Source: RFPI01 sp964398195
GTDB lineage: Bacteria > Pseudomonadota > Gammaproteobacteria > Burkholderiales > Methylophilaceae
Direction of reading: 5' to 3'
Assembly (NCBI GenBank): GCA_964398195.1
Contig: CAYNLW010000060.1
Location: 1 to 5,186, forward strand
Length of the DNA stretch: 5,186 nucleotides
Program-made: the position numbers and the translations under genes
In this document: positions 1 to 4,935 of the stretch, piece after piece
How the letters are laid out: the number at the start of each line of letters is the position of its first letter
How positions within the stretch are numbered: the first letter of the stretch is position 1
Notes under the pieces: generated by a model
Seen by the model: the letters and a program-made list of their open reading frames with translations, nothing else
Told to the model about the DNA's origin: nothing
Database searches by the model: none

Positions 1-45
1 TAAGCATGTTAAGCATGTTAAGCATGTTAAGCATGTTAAGCATTT
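1..45. repeat. 9-bp tandem repeat (unit TAAGCATGT), cut by window edge
   Basis: Four perfect copies of TAAGCATGT are followed by a fifth with one change (TAAGCATTT). The array begins at base 1, so its true copy number is unknown. It ends about 50 bp before the start of the EF-hand gene, in the place where that gene's promoter would be expected. A 9-bp unit is not a whole number of helical turns, so replication slippage is a more natural origin than phased protein sites. It is non-coding as far as can be seen. Confidence 0.9.
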
Positions 46-94
46 AGTTTATTAAGCTAGGATTCTTGGTCAGTCAGCCTTTAAGGAGAAAGAA

Positions 95-562
95 ATGAAA
101 AAATTAAGTTCAGTATTATTCGCCAGCTTGCTCATGTCCGCTGGTATTGCATACGCCGACCATCATGAGATGGGTGAGCATTGCACCAAGCATAGCAAAG
201 TCAGCTTTGAAAAAGCTGACAAAGACAAAGATGGTACTTTGGATAGAGAAGAAGCCAAGCTGGTTTGTGACCATGATTTTGATAGCATGGATACCGACAA
301 AGACGGTACGGTCAGCAAGGCAGAATTAGACGCTTGTGGTATGTCGCCAAAGCACACCAAGATGCACCAAAAACGTGATAAAGAATTTGCTTCTGCCGAC
401 AAAGACAACGACGGCACTTTGGACAAAGAGGAAGCCAAGAAATTGAAGAATGTGTATAAAAACTTCGACGCCATTGATGTAGATAAAGATGGCACCGTAT
501 CACGCGATGAAGTGCATGAGTTTATGCATCAGCACGGCAAAAACAAAGCTAAAAAGAAATAA
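95..562 (+). CDS. Secreted four-EF-hand metal-binding protein
   Basis: 155 residues with a Sec signal peptide (K2-K3, hydrophobic 5-19, likely cleavage after A19-Y20-A21), so it is periplasmic or secreted. The mature start is rich in His and Cys (H23, H24, H29, C30, H33). Four canonical 12-residue EF-hand loops follow: 42-53, 66-77, 102-113 and 128-139, each D-x-D-x-D-G-T-x-[DS]-x-x-E with all acidic ligands present. They form two pairs from an internal duplication: residues 38-55 and 98-115 match at 14 of 18 positions. Loops within a pair are only 12 and 14 residues apart, against about 24 in calmodulin. Loops 1 and 3 have Asp at position 9 and resemble lanmodulin loops, but Lys replaces the lanmodulin Pro at position 2. 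The C-terminus is Lys-rich. The start is firm: AAGGAG lies at 83-88, six bases before ATG. Ca2+ is the default ligand; the true ligand and role are unknown. It appears monocistronic and ends at a strong terminator. Confidence 0.9.
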   Translation: MKKLSSVLFASLLMSAGIAYADHHEMGEHCTKHSKVSFEKADKDKDGTLDREEAKLVCDHDFDSMDTDKDGTVSKAELDACGMSPKHTKMHQKRDKEFASADKDNDGTLDKEEAKKLKNVYKNFDAIDVDKDGTVSRDEVHEFMHQHGKNKAKKK

Positions 563-603
563 TTTCTAGCCATTTTTTTGACGCAAAAAAAGTCAGTCAA
601 TAT

Positions 604-633
604 AAAAAGGCAAGCGTAAAGCTTGCCTTTTTT
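604..633. terminator. Bidirectional intrinsic terminator between the EF-hand gene and rpiA
   Basis: A 12-bp perfect stem (604-615 with 621-632) has core AAGGCAAGC/GCTTGCCTT and a 5-nt loop GTAAA. It is flanked by an A-run on the left and a T-run on the right, so it can work as a Rho-independent terminator in both directions. It lies 41 bp after the EF-hand stop codon and 68 bp beyond the rpiA stop on the other strand, which suits a shared terminator for two convergent genes. Confidence 0.92.
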
Positions 634-641
634 GCTATTGC

Positions 642-701
642 TTATGCGCTTGCCAAAATCTCATCAGCCAGCTGATACACTTGCCGACAATGCCATCTCA
701 T
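642..701 (-). CDS. Possible 19-aa micro-ORF coupled to the rpiA stop
   Basis: The rpiA stop TGA overlaps an ATG (TGATG, with A701 shared). From there an ORF of 19 codons reads MRWHCRQVYQLADEILASA and stops with TAA at 642-644, eight bases before the shared terminator. It therefore fits exactly between the rpiA stop and the transcript end. TGATG overlaps are typical of translational coupling by stop-restart. The peptide has a helix-like second half (QLADEIL) and one Cys. I recognise no family. It could equally be chance or the remnant tail of a decayed gene; an ORF this short is weak evidence on its own. Confidence 0.25.
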   Translation of the reverse strand: MRWHCRQVYQLADEILASA

Positions 702-1378
702 CAAGTTTTATGTTTGACTTCAACTTTGCCTTGATCGGCAATAATAACGCTGCTGGTTAAGCCATAAAAAATGCCATGTTCCACCACGCCAGGCATGGCG
801 TTGAGCAAGTCATTTAATTGCGCTTCGTCTAATTTAATCGGGAAGCGCATATCCAACACATAGCAACCATGCGCGCTAATCGCCACATTGTCTTGGCTTT
901 GATTGGGGCGAATATCGCCGCTGGCGCCTAAGGCAAGCAACTGCGCTTTAACCATTTGCCAAGCGTTGGGATTGACTTCGATAGGAATCACAAAATTTTC
1001 GCCTATACGGCTGACCAATTTGCTTTTATCCGCCACCACCACAAATTGCTTAGCGCTTTTGGCTAATAATTTCTCCATCACCAAATCCTGACCGCGCCCT
1101 TTGAGCAAGGTCAGTTGCGGTGAGATTTCATCAGCCCCATCCACATATAAATCGATTTGGCTCAGCTGTTGCAGGCTAAGCAAAGGCAAGCCGTGATTTT
1201 GTGCATTGATAGCGCTAATGGTAGAGCTGGCCACCGCACTAATGCGCAAGCCTTGTTGTTGGCGCTCGGCTAAGGCTTGAATAAAGTAGTTGGCAGTCGA
1301 GCCAGTGCCCAAACCGACTATCATGCCATCTTGTACTAATTTGGCCGCTTCTATGGCGACCAGTTGTTTATCATTCAT
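701..1378 (-). CDS. rpiA: Ribose-5-phosphate isomerase A
   Basis: A cytoplasmic enzyme that interconverts ribose 5-phosphate and ribulose 5-phosphate in the non-oxidative pentose phosphate pathway. In a ribulose-monophosphate methylotroph it would also help regenerate the formaldehyde acceptor. The 225 residues compare with about 219 in E. coli RpiA. Visible motifs are the phosphate-binding VGLGTGSTANYF (21-32), the active-site DGADE with D80 and D83, and KGRGQDLVMEK (93-103). This last holds K93 and E102, matching the E. coli catalytic Lys94 and Glu103. The usual KGGG-x-AL-x-REK motif is altered here (R95, D98, M101), but the key residues remain. The C-terminal PGVVEHGIF (186-194) is also typical. 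The start is supported by AAGGAG (plus-strand 1385-1390) six bases before ATG. The gene stands alone, divergent from the RNA methyltransferase gene. Confidence 0.95.
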   Translation of the reverse strand: MNDKQLVAIEAAKLVQDGMIVGLGTGSTANYFIQALAERQQQGLRISAVASSTISAINAQNHGLPLLSLQQLSQIDLYVDGADEISPQLTLLKGRGQDLVMEKLLAKSAKQFVVVADKSKLVSRIGENFVIPIEVNPNAWQMVKAQLLALGASGDIRPNQSQDNVAISAHGCYVLDMRFPIKLDEAQLNDLLNAMPGVVEHGIFYGLTSSVIIADQGKVEVKHKT

Positions 1379-1553
1379 ATCAAACTCCTTGCTTCTACTG
1401 ATTCAGGGGTGGCCTAGATAGTCGTTTGGTGACTAGTCTGTATCTAGGCTGTATCTAAGCTGATGCTGGCTTCACTGTGACACGCTAGTGTGAATTTTAG
1501 TGGATTGCGCTAGCTTTGCATTAAAATGCCTGCTCAATCTTAAGTCTATTGCC
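1379..1553. promoter_or_regulatory. Divergent promoter region between rpiA and the RNA methyltransferase gene
   Basis: This 175-bp gap must carry the start signals for both genes. It holds an inverted repeat CCTAGATA (1413-1420)/TATCTAGG (1441-1448), with a nested TAGTC (1419-1423)/GACTA (1431-1435). A tandem 11-bp duplication follows: CTGTATCTAGG (1438-1448) then CTGTATCTAAG (1449-1459). The TATCTAGG-like word thus occurs three times, once inverted. TAAAAT at 1522-1527 is a possible -10 box for the methyltransferase gene, but I see no good -35 box. The only clear ribosome-binding site is that of rpiA. Operator function is inferred from the symmetry only. Confidence 0.4.
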
Positions 1554-2333
1554 ATGACATTTAAACATATTACTTCACGCGACAATCCCAAATTTAAGCA
1601 GCTCAAACGCCTCGCTGACTCCGCTCGCGAGCGCCGCCAAAGTGGCCAGACTTTGCTAGATGGGGTGCATTTGCTAAGCAGTTATATGCAGCAATATGGC
1701 GCACCTGAGTTATTGCTGATTGCCGAAGGCGAGAGCAATCGTGAGGTCACCGACTTTATTCAAATGCAGCAAGATTTACCTTGCCTGATGATGCCCGCCT
1801 TGATGTTTAGCGAATTATCGCCGGTGGCTAGCCCATCTGGCGTGATGGCGCTGATTAATACGCCTAGCTTGCCTGTGCCAGATGCAGCGCAATTTATATT
1901 GCTGTTAGAAGATATTCAAGACCCCGGCAATCTGGGCAGTATGTTGCGCTCAGCCTTGGCCGCACAGGTAGATGCAGTGTATTTATCCACCGGCTGTTGC
2001 GATGCCTGGTCGCCCAAAGCTTTGCGCGGCGGGCAGGGGGCGCAGTTATTTTTACCACTGATAGAACGCGCTGATTTGCTGCAAGTGGCAGATCAGTTTA
2101 CCGGTCAGGTATTCGCCACCAGCATGCAAGGTGACTCGATTTTTTCTACCGATATGCGTGCAGCTTGTGCGCTGGTGATGGGCAATGAGGGGGCAGGCAT
2201 TTCTGCTGAATTGTTGCAAAAAGCGCATGCCCGCGTGGCTATTCCTATGCAAGCCAATGTCGAGTCATTAAATGTGGCAGCGGCTTGCGCCATCTGTTTA
2301 TTTGAACGGGTAAGACAGCGCCAATTCGACTAG
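1554..2333 (+). CDS. TrmH/SpoU-family RNA 2'-O-ribose methyltransferase
   Basis: A 259-residue SPOUT enzyme expected to methylate a ribose 2'-OH in rRNA or tRNA using S-adenosylmethionine. The N-terminal part (4-110) is the substrate-binding region, with SRDNPKFKQLKRL (8-20) and GQTLLDGVHLL (31-41), as in many betaproteobacterial members. The catalytic knot has all three motifs: motif 1 EDIQDPGNLGSMLRSA (119-134, with N126 and R132), motif 2 MGNEGAG (209-215) and motif 3 ESLNVAAACAICLFE (237-251). The exact target base cannot be read from sequence, so I give no symbol; RlmB-like or TsnR-like relatives act on 23S rRNA. The ATG at 1554 is chosen because homologous sequence begins there. A GTG at 1500 is in frame but would add 18 unlike residues. 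No convincing Shine-Dalgarno precedes this ATG. The stop lies 13 bp from that of convergent hslO. Confidence 0.88.
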   Translation: MTFKHITSRDNPKFKQLKRLADSARERRQSGQTLLDGVHLLSSYMQQYGAPELLLIAEGESNREVTDFIQMQQDLPCLMMPALMFSELSPVASPSGVMALINTPSLPVPDAAQFILLLEDIQDPGNLGSMLRSALAAQVDAVYLSTGCCDAWSPKALRGGQGAQLFLPLIERADLLQVADQFTGQVFATSMQGDSIFSTDMRAACALVMGNEGAGISAELLQKAHARVAIPMQANVESLNVAAACAICLFERVRQRQFD

Positions 2334-2346
2334 CAAGGCTAAGCGC

Positions 2347-3270
2347 TTAATGCAGTCGGGTGGAGTTTTGTGGCGGACTATCGCTAGTAAATAATTGCCG
2401 CGCATCGACTGCATCAAACACATAAGCGGCATAGCAAAAATCGCAATGCACAGTGACTTTGCCTTGTTCCTGCAAAATGCTTTCGATTTCTTCGCGCCCT
2501 AATAGCCTTAGCATATTGCTGACGCTTTGCGGGCTACAACGACATTCAAAGCAGACTGGGCTGGGGTCAAACAGGCGCACAGTTTCTTGGTGAAATAGCC
2601 GTGTTAATAATTGCTCGCTTTCCAGTTGCATCAATTCATCTGACTGCAAGGTATCCGCCAACATGGTGGTGCGTTGCCAAATATCCTCATCTTCTATTTG
2701 TGCTGAATCTGCGGACTGGGCGACGTTTGCCTCGCTGTGCTCATATTTTTGTGGCAGCTTTTGCAACAATAAGCCTGCTGCTTGATGTTGGTTGCTGGTC
2801 AGCCAAAGCTTGGTTTCTAATTGCGCCGATTGTTGCATATAGTTTTGCAAAATCTCGGCGATACTGTCGCCCACCAAGTCCACGATGCCTTGATAAGTCT
2901 GGCCGCCATCTCTGGGGTCTAGGGTGATGGCAAAATGACCATTGCCTATCATTTGTTGGAAAGTTAAACCATCAATATCGCCTTGCCATTTGGCGGTGGC
3001 GCGCATTTTTAATGCCGCATTACATTCCACCACCAATAAACTCAACGGCCCTTTGCCTTGAATCTGGAAGCTTAATAAACCTTTATCCAGCTTGACTGTG
3101 GCAGTGAGCAGCGCAGCCGCCGCCATCAATTCGCCCAAAGCATGGCGCAGTACTGGCGGGTAGTCATGATGTTGCAGGGCTTGCTGTATGGTGTCAGATA
3201 GATGCACGGTATTGCCGCGCACATCGCTATTTTCAAACAGGAATCGGTGCAGTTGGTCAGCTTGTTTCAT
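2347..3270 (-). CDS. hslO: Hsp33 redox-regulated chaperonin
   Basis: A cytoplasmic holdase chaperone activated by oxidation (HOCl, or peroxide plus heat) through loss of zinc and disulfide formation. The 307 residues match the family length (about 290). The N-terminus DQLHRFLFENSDVRG (5-19) is diagnostic. The core contains GKGPLSLLVVEC (72-83) and ITLDPRDGGQTYQGIVDL (115-132). After an acidic linker (178-197) comes the zinc switch C243-x-C245 ... C276-x-x-C279, with 30 residues between the inner cysteines. An extra Cys, C240, makes the first half CxxCxC; C83 is the only other cysteine. The ATG agrees with the family N-terminus, yet no Shine-Dalgarno is visible. TAAAAT on the minus strand (plus 3278-3283) ends seven bases before the ATG, so a very short leader is possible. 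It lies 63 bp downstream of gluQ on the same strand. Confidence 0.95.
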   Translation of the reverse strand: MKQADQLHRFLFENSDVRGNTVHLSDTIQQALQHHDYPPVLRHALGELMAAAALLTATVKLDKGLLSFQIQGKGPLSLLVVECNAALKMRATAKWQGDIDGLTFQQMIGNGHFAITLDPRDGGQTYQGIVDLVGDSIAEILQNYMQQSAQLETKLWLTSNQHQAAGLLLQKLPQKYEHSEANVAQSADSAQIEDEDIWQRTTMLADTLQSDELMQLESEQLLTRLFHQETVRLFDPSPVCFECRCSPQSVSNMLRLLGREEIESILQEQGKVTVHCDFCYAAYVFDAVDARQLFTSDSPPQNSTRLH

Positions 3271-3333
3271 GGGCTGAATTTTAACATGCTATTTTTTGCA
3301 TATTTGCTTTTGCTAGCATCTACTGGTCTGACT

Positions 3334-4272
3334 TTATGCTGGCAAAGTTACGCTGGGCTGCGCGGGGATCAAGGAGAGTTGCCAATGCGCCAATGCCCAT
3401 TGCCAAATATCCTGTAGCGATGCGCTGGCCAATAAGGCCGGTGGCTGTTGGCCTAGTAACTGCAATACGCGATACAGATTTTGGCTGGCATATTGTGGCG
3501 CTATAGCAGGCGCCAAGCTTTGTTTGCTTAATTTTTCGCCCTTGTCATCGACAATCACAGGGATATGGCAATAGCTAGGGGTAGGGTAATTAAGCGATTG
3601 CTGCAAAAAAATCTGCCGTGCGGTGGAATCTAATAAATCGTTGCCACGCAGAACATGGGTGACGCCCTGCAAAGCGTCATCCACCACCACCGCCAGTTGA
3701 TAAGTAAAGATGCCATCTGCTCTGCGCAAAACAAAATCACCTAGTTGCTGCGCCAGCTGTTGCGTTTGATGCCCCATCAACAGGTCATCAAACATGATTA
3801 CTTGCTCTGGTACTCGAATTCTTAAAGCATGCTGGGCATGGCTTAACTGCAAATCACGACAGTTGCCGGGATAGACCAAGCCGTCTATCCCTCGTTTGAC
3901 ATTTGCGCTGGCGGCAATTTGTTTGCGCGAGCAGCGGCAGGCATAGATTTGCTCTGCTAACTGATGCAGCGCTTGTTGATACAAAGGTAAGCGTTGGCTC
4001 TGATAGACAATCTCGCCATCCGCCTGCATCCCATGCGCGGCCAGCTTGTCTATGATGCGCTCGGCCGCATTGGGCATTTGTCTAGGGGTGTCGATATCTT
4101 CGATACGCAATAACCAAATACCCGCTTGGCTTTTTACTTGCAGATAGCTGGCTACTGCGGTCATCAATGAACCAAGATGTAAGGGGCCAGTAGGCGAGGG
4201 AGCGAAACGCCCGATGATAGGGCTGTTAGCTTGGGCGGGAGCAGGGCTAGCAAGTATTGCGGAATTAGACAT
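3334..4272 (-). CDS. gluQ: Glutamyl-Q tRNA(Asp) synthetase
   Basis: This enzyme (YadB type) activates glutamate and transfers it to the queuosine base at position 34 of tRNA(Asp), modifying the tRNA after transcription rather than charging its 3' end. The 312 residues comprise only the catalytic part of a glutamyl-tRNA synthetase, with no anticodon-binding domain, as expected. Motifs: GRFAPSPTGPLHLGSL (21-36, HIGH equivalent HLGS), LRIEDIDTPR (55-64), zinc ligands C112-x-C114, Y134 and C138, RADGIFTYQLAVVVDDALQG (184-203), LRGNDLLDSTARQ (208-220), and KLSKQ (247-251, the KMSKS equivalent with the GluQ-typical Q). About 20 Ala/Pro/Ser-rich residues precede the first motif, more than in the E. 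coli protein. There is no alternative ATG and no strong ribosome-binding site. dksA, the usual gammaproteobacterial neighbour, is absent; DUF3301 lies upstream and hslO downstream. Confidence 0.94.
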   Translation of the reverse strand: MSNSAILASPAPAQANSPIIGRFAPSPTGPLHLGSLMTAVASYLQVKSQAGIWLLRIEDIDTPRQMPNAAERIIDKLAAHGMQADGEIVYQSQRLPLYQQALHQLAEQIYACRCSRKQIAASANVKRGIDGLVYPGNCRDLQLSHAQHALRIRVPEQVIMFDDLLMGHQTQQLAQQLGDFVLRRADGIFTYQLAVVVDDALQGVTHVLRGNDLLDSTARQIFLQQSLNYPTPSYCHIPVIVDDKGEKLSKQSLAPAIAPQYASQNLYRVLQLLGQQPPALLASASLQDIWQWALAHWQLSLIPAQPSVTLPA

Positions 4273-4328
4273 GGTGCACAGCCAGCCAACAAAAAATCAT
4301 ACAGCGCATGAGGCTATCTCAATGGATA

Positions 4329-4646
4329 TTAATGCAAAGCCATAGGATAGGGCGGGATATGCCATGACACCAGTTGCCGTCCCAGCAACACCAGCTCGCA
4401 ATGCAGGCGGTCACCGCCATTGGCGCTGACATCAAAGTCATAGTGGCGCTGTATCAACATACGGCCATTTTGATTGCGTTGTAAGCTCAGTCGGCTGCAG
4501 GCCACTGTCTCATCTAATAGTTGCAAAGACACCCGCTGACTCAGTTCATGCCCCAGTTGTATGGCTTGCTCACGCGCCCCTATGCTGTCAAACCACATCA
4601 ACAGCACACCTATGCAAACAAATAGCAGTGCTAGTTCTAACCACAT
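4329..4646 (-). CDS. DUF3301-type small membrane-anchored protein
   Basis: A 105-residue protein of unknown function. The N-terminus has a single hydrophobic segment (about 2-19, LELALLFVCIGVLLMWF) followed by D20 and R25-E26. This suggests an inner-membrane anchor, probably with the rest of the protein on one face. The remainder carries the pattern I associate with DUF3301: LQLLDETVACSRLSL (41-55), a basic stretch ending RHYDFDVS (67-74), and a hydrophobic tail CELVLLGRQLVSW (83-95). The start is set by the ribosome-binding site at plus 4653-4658. A longer reading from a TTG at 4700 would run through that site and through one of the GTTTAAAC repeats, so I reject it. It lies 56 bp upstream of gluQ and may lead an operon with gluQ and hslO. 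The family call rests on remembered pattern only. Confidence 0.75.
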   Translation of the reverse strand: MWLELALLFVCIGVLLMWFDSIGAREQAIQLGHELSQRVSLQLLDETVACSRLSLQRNQNGRMLIQRHYDFDVSANGGDRLHCELVLLGRQLVSWHIPPYPMALH

Positions 4647-4652
4647 AAAAAA

Positions 4653-4658
4653 TCCTTT
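4653..4658 (-). promoter_or_regulatory. Ribosome-binding site that sets the DUF3301 start
   Basis: On the minus strand AAAGGA is followed by six T residues and then the ATG at 4646. The spacing and sequence support this ATG over the upstream in-frame TTG at 4700. Confidence 0.7.
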
Positions 4659-4687
4659 TTTTGTATTGTCGCTGTGCCGATTGGCTA

Positions 4688-4744
4688 TGAGTTTAAACAA
4701 AACACCTTGAGTTTAAACAAAACGTCGCTGAGTTTAAACAAAGC
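4688..4744. repeat. Three direct repeats TGAGTTTAAACAAA at 20/21-bp spacing
   Basis: Copies lie at 4688-4703, 4708-4723 and 4729-4744. The first two are identical over 16 bases (TGAGTTTAAACAAAAC); the third differs at one (TGAGTTTAAACAAAGC). Each contains the palindrome GTTTAAAC (4691-4698, 4711-4718, 4732-4739). Spacers between copies are short and unrelated (ACCT-like and GTCGC-like), so only the word is conserved. Offsets of 20 and 21 bp are close to two helical turns, placing the copies on one DNA face, as in an operator or iteron array. It lies just upstream of the DUF3301 gene and about 250 bp upstream of amt. The binding protein is unknown. Confidence 0.85.
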
Positions 4745-4757
4745 TAGGCTTATCGTC

Positions 4758-4774
4758 ATGCCATTGTATGGCAT
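4758..4774. promoter_or_regulatory. 17-bp dyad ATGCCA-N5-TGGCAT
   Basis: A perfect 6-bp inverted repeat with a 5-bp spacer sits between the GTTTAAAC array and the NtrC-like sites. The size and symmetry suit a dimeric regulator site, but no specific family is recognised. Confidence 0.35.
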
Positions 4775-4820
4775 CGCCTGAATTTATTTGTACGCATATC
4801 TATGCTTCAGGCTAATTGAA
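4775..4820. other. Remaining gap between the 17-bp dyad and the NtrC-like sites
   Basis: Within the 350-bp gap between DUF3301 and amt, this stretch holds only a short dyad, GCATA-TC-TATGC (4794-4805). I see no ORF of note, no RNA gene and no terminator. With the listed repeats and sites it completes the description of the gap. Confidence 0.4.
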
Positions 4821-4867
4821 TGCACCAAAATAAGGCAAAAAAAACTATTACGCACCAAAACGAGGCA
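4821..4867 (+). promoter_or_regulatory. Two NtrC-like enhancer sites upstream of amt
   Basis: TGCACCAAAATAAGGCA (4821-4837) and CGCACCAAAACGAGGCA (4851-4867) are direct repeats exactly 30 bp apart, or three helical turns. Both fit the NtrC operator pattern TGCACCA-N3-TGGTGCA. The left halves match at 7 of 7 and 6 of 7 positions, and the right halves at 4 of 7 each. Their centres lie about 117 and 87 bp upstream of the predicted sigma-54 start site, a normal distance for NtrC enhancers. NtrC control of ammonium transporters under nitrogen limitation is well established in Proteobacteria; here it is inferred. Confidence 0.65.
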
Positions 4868-4872
4868 AAAAA

Positions 4873-4901
4873 TTACTGTGCCCTAGCGGATTGCACAGTA
4901 A
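4873..4901. promoter_or_regulatory. Inverted repeat TTACTGTGC-N11-GCACAGTAA
   Basis: Perfect 9-bp arms (4873-4881 and 4893-4901) are separated by 11 bp, so the arm centres are 20 bp apart, near two helical turns. It lies between the NtrC-like sites and the sigma-54 promoter, where a bending protein or second regulator would act. It has no T-run, so it is not a terminator. The factor is unknown. The TGTGC/GCACA halves resemble NtrC half-sites only loosely. Confidence 0.5.
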
Positions 4902-4919
4902 AATCATAGTCATAGCAAA

Positions 4920-4935
4920 TGGCATTGCTTTTGCT
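4920..4935 (+). promoter_or_regulatory. Sigma-54 (RpoN) promoter of amt
   Basis: TGGCATTGCTTTTGCT fits the -24/-12 consensus TGGCAC[GA]-N4-TTGC[AT] with correct spacing: GG at 4921-4922 and GC at 4933-4934, 12 bp apart. The predicted transcription start is near 4946, giving a leader of about 51 nt before the amt ATG. The NtrC-like sites upstream strengthen the call, because sigma-54 promoters need an enhancer-bound activator. Confidence 0.75.

Noticed and set aside
163..495. Minus-strand ORF of 110 codons opposite the EF-hand gene
   Set aside because: It is a shadow: its Ser/Leu-rich repeats are the antisense of the Asp/Lys-rich EF-hand repeats, and the sense gene has a ribosome-binding site and signal peptide.
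573..591. T7-GACGC-A7 inverted repeat after the EF-hand stop
   Set aside because: An A/T-only stem would be unstable; the GC-containing hairpin at 604-633 is the convincing terminator.
663..676. ATCAGC-CA-GCTGAT dyad downstream of rpiA
   Set aside because: Six-bp arms with a 2-nt loop and no T-run, lying within the micro-ORF; probably chance.
1500..1553. GTG start 18 codons upstream of the RNA methyltransferase ATG
   Set aside because: The added residues do not look like family sequence, and the family N-terminus begins at the ATG at 1554.
2601..2927. Plus-strand ORF of 108 codons inside hslO
   Set aside because: It lies entirely antisense to a clear Hsp33 gene and has no recognisable features.
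3282..3290. Single match to the left-edge 9-bp repeat (AGCATGTTA on the minus strand) before hslO
   Set aside because: One isolated 9-bp match is not enough to link it to the array.
3202..3417. Plus-strand ORF of 71 codons with a hydrophobic stretch, spanning the hslO start and gluQ end
   Set aside because: Most of it is antisense to two certain genes; the hydrophobic segment comes partly from the short gap, and no ribosome-binding site is seen.
4647..4700. N-terminal extension of DUF3301 from a TTG at 4700
   Set aside because: It would translate the ribosome-binding site and a GTTTAAAC repeat; the ATG at 4646 has proper spacing and begins directly with the membrane segment.
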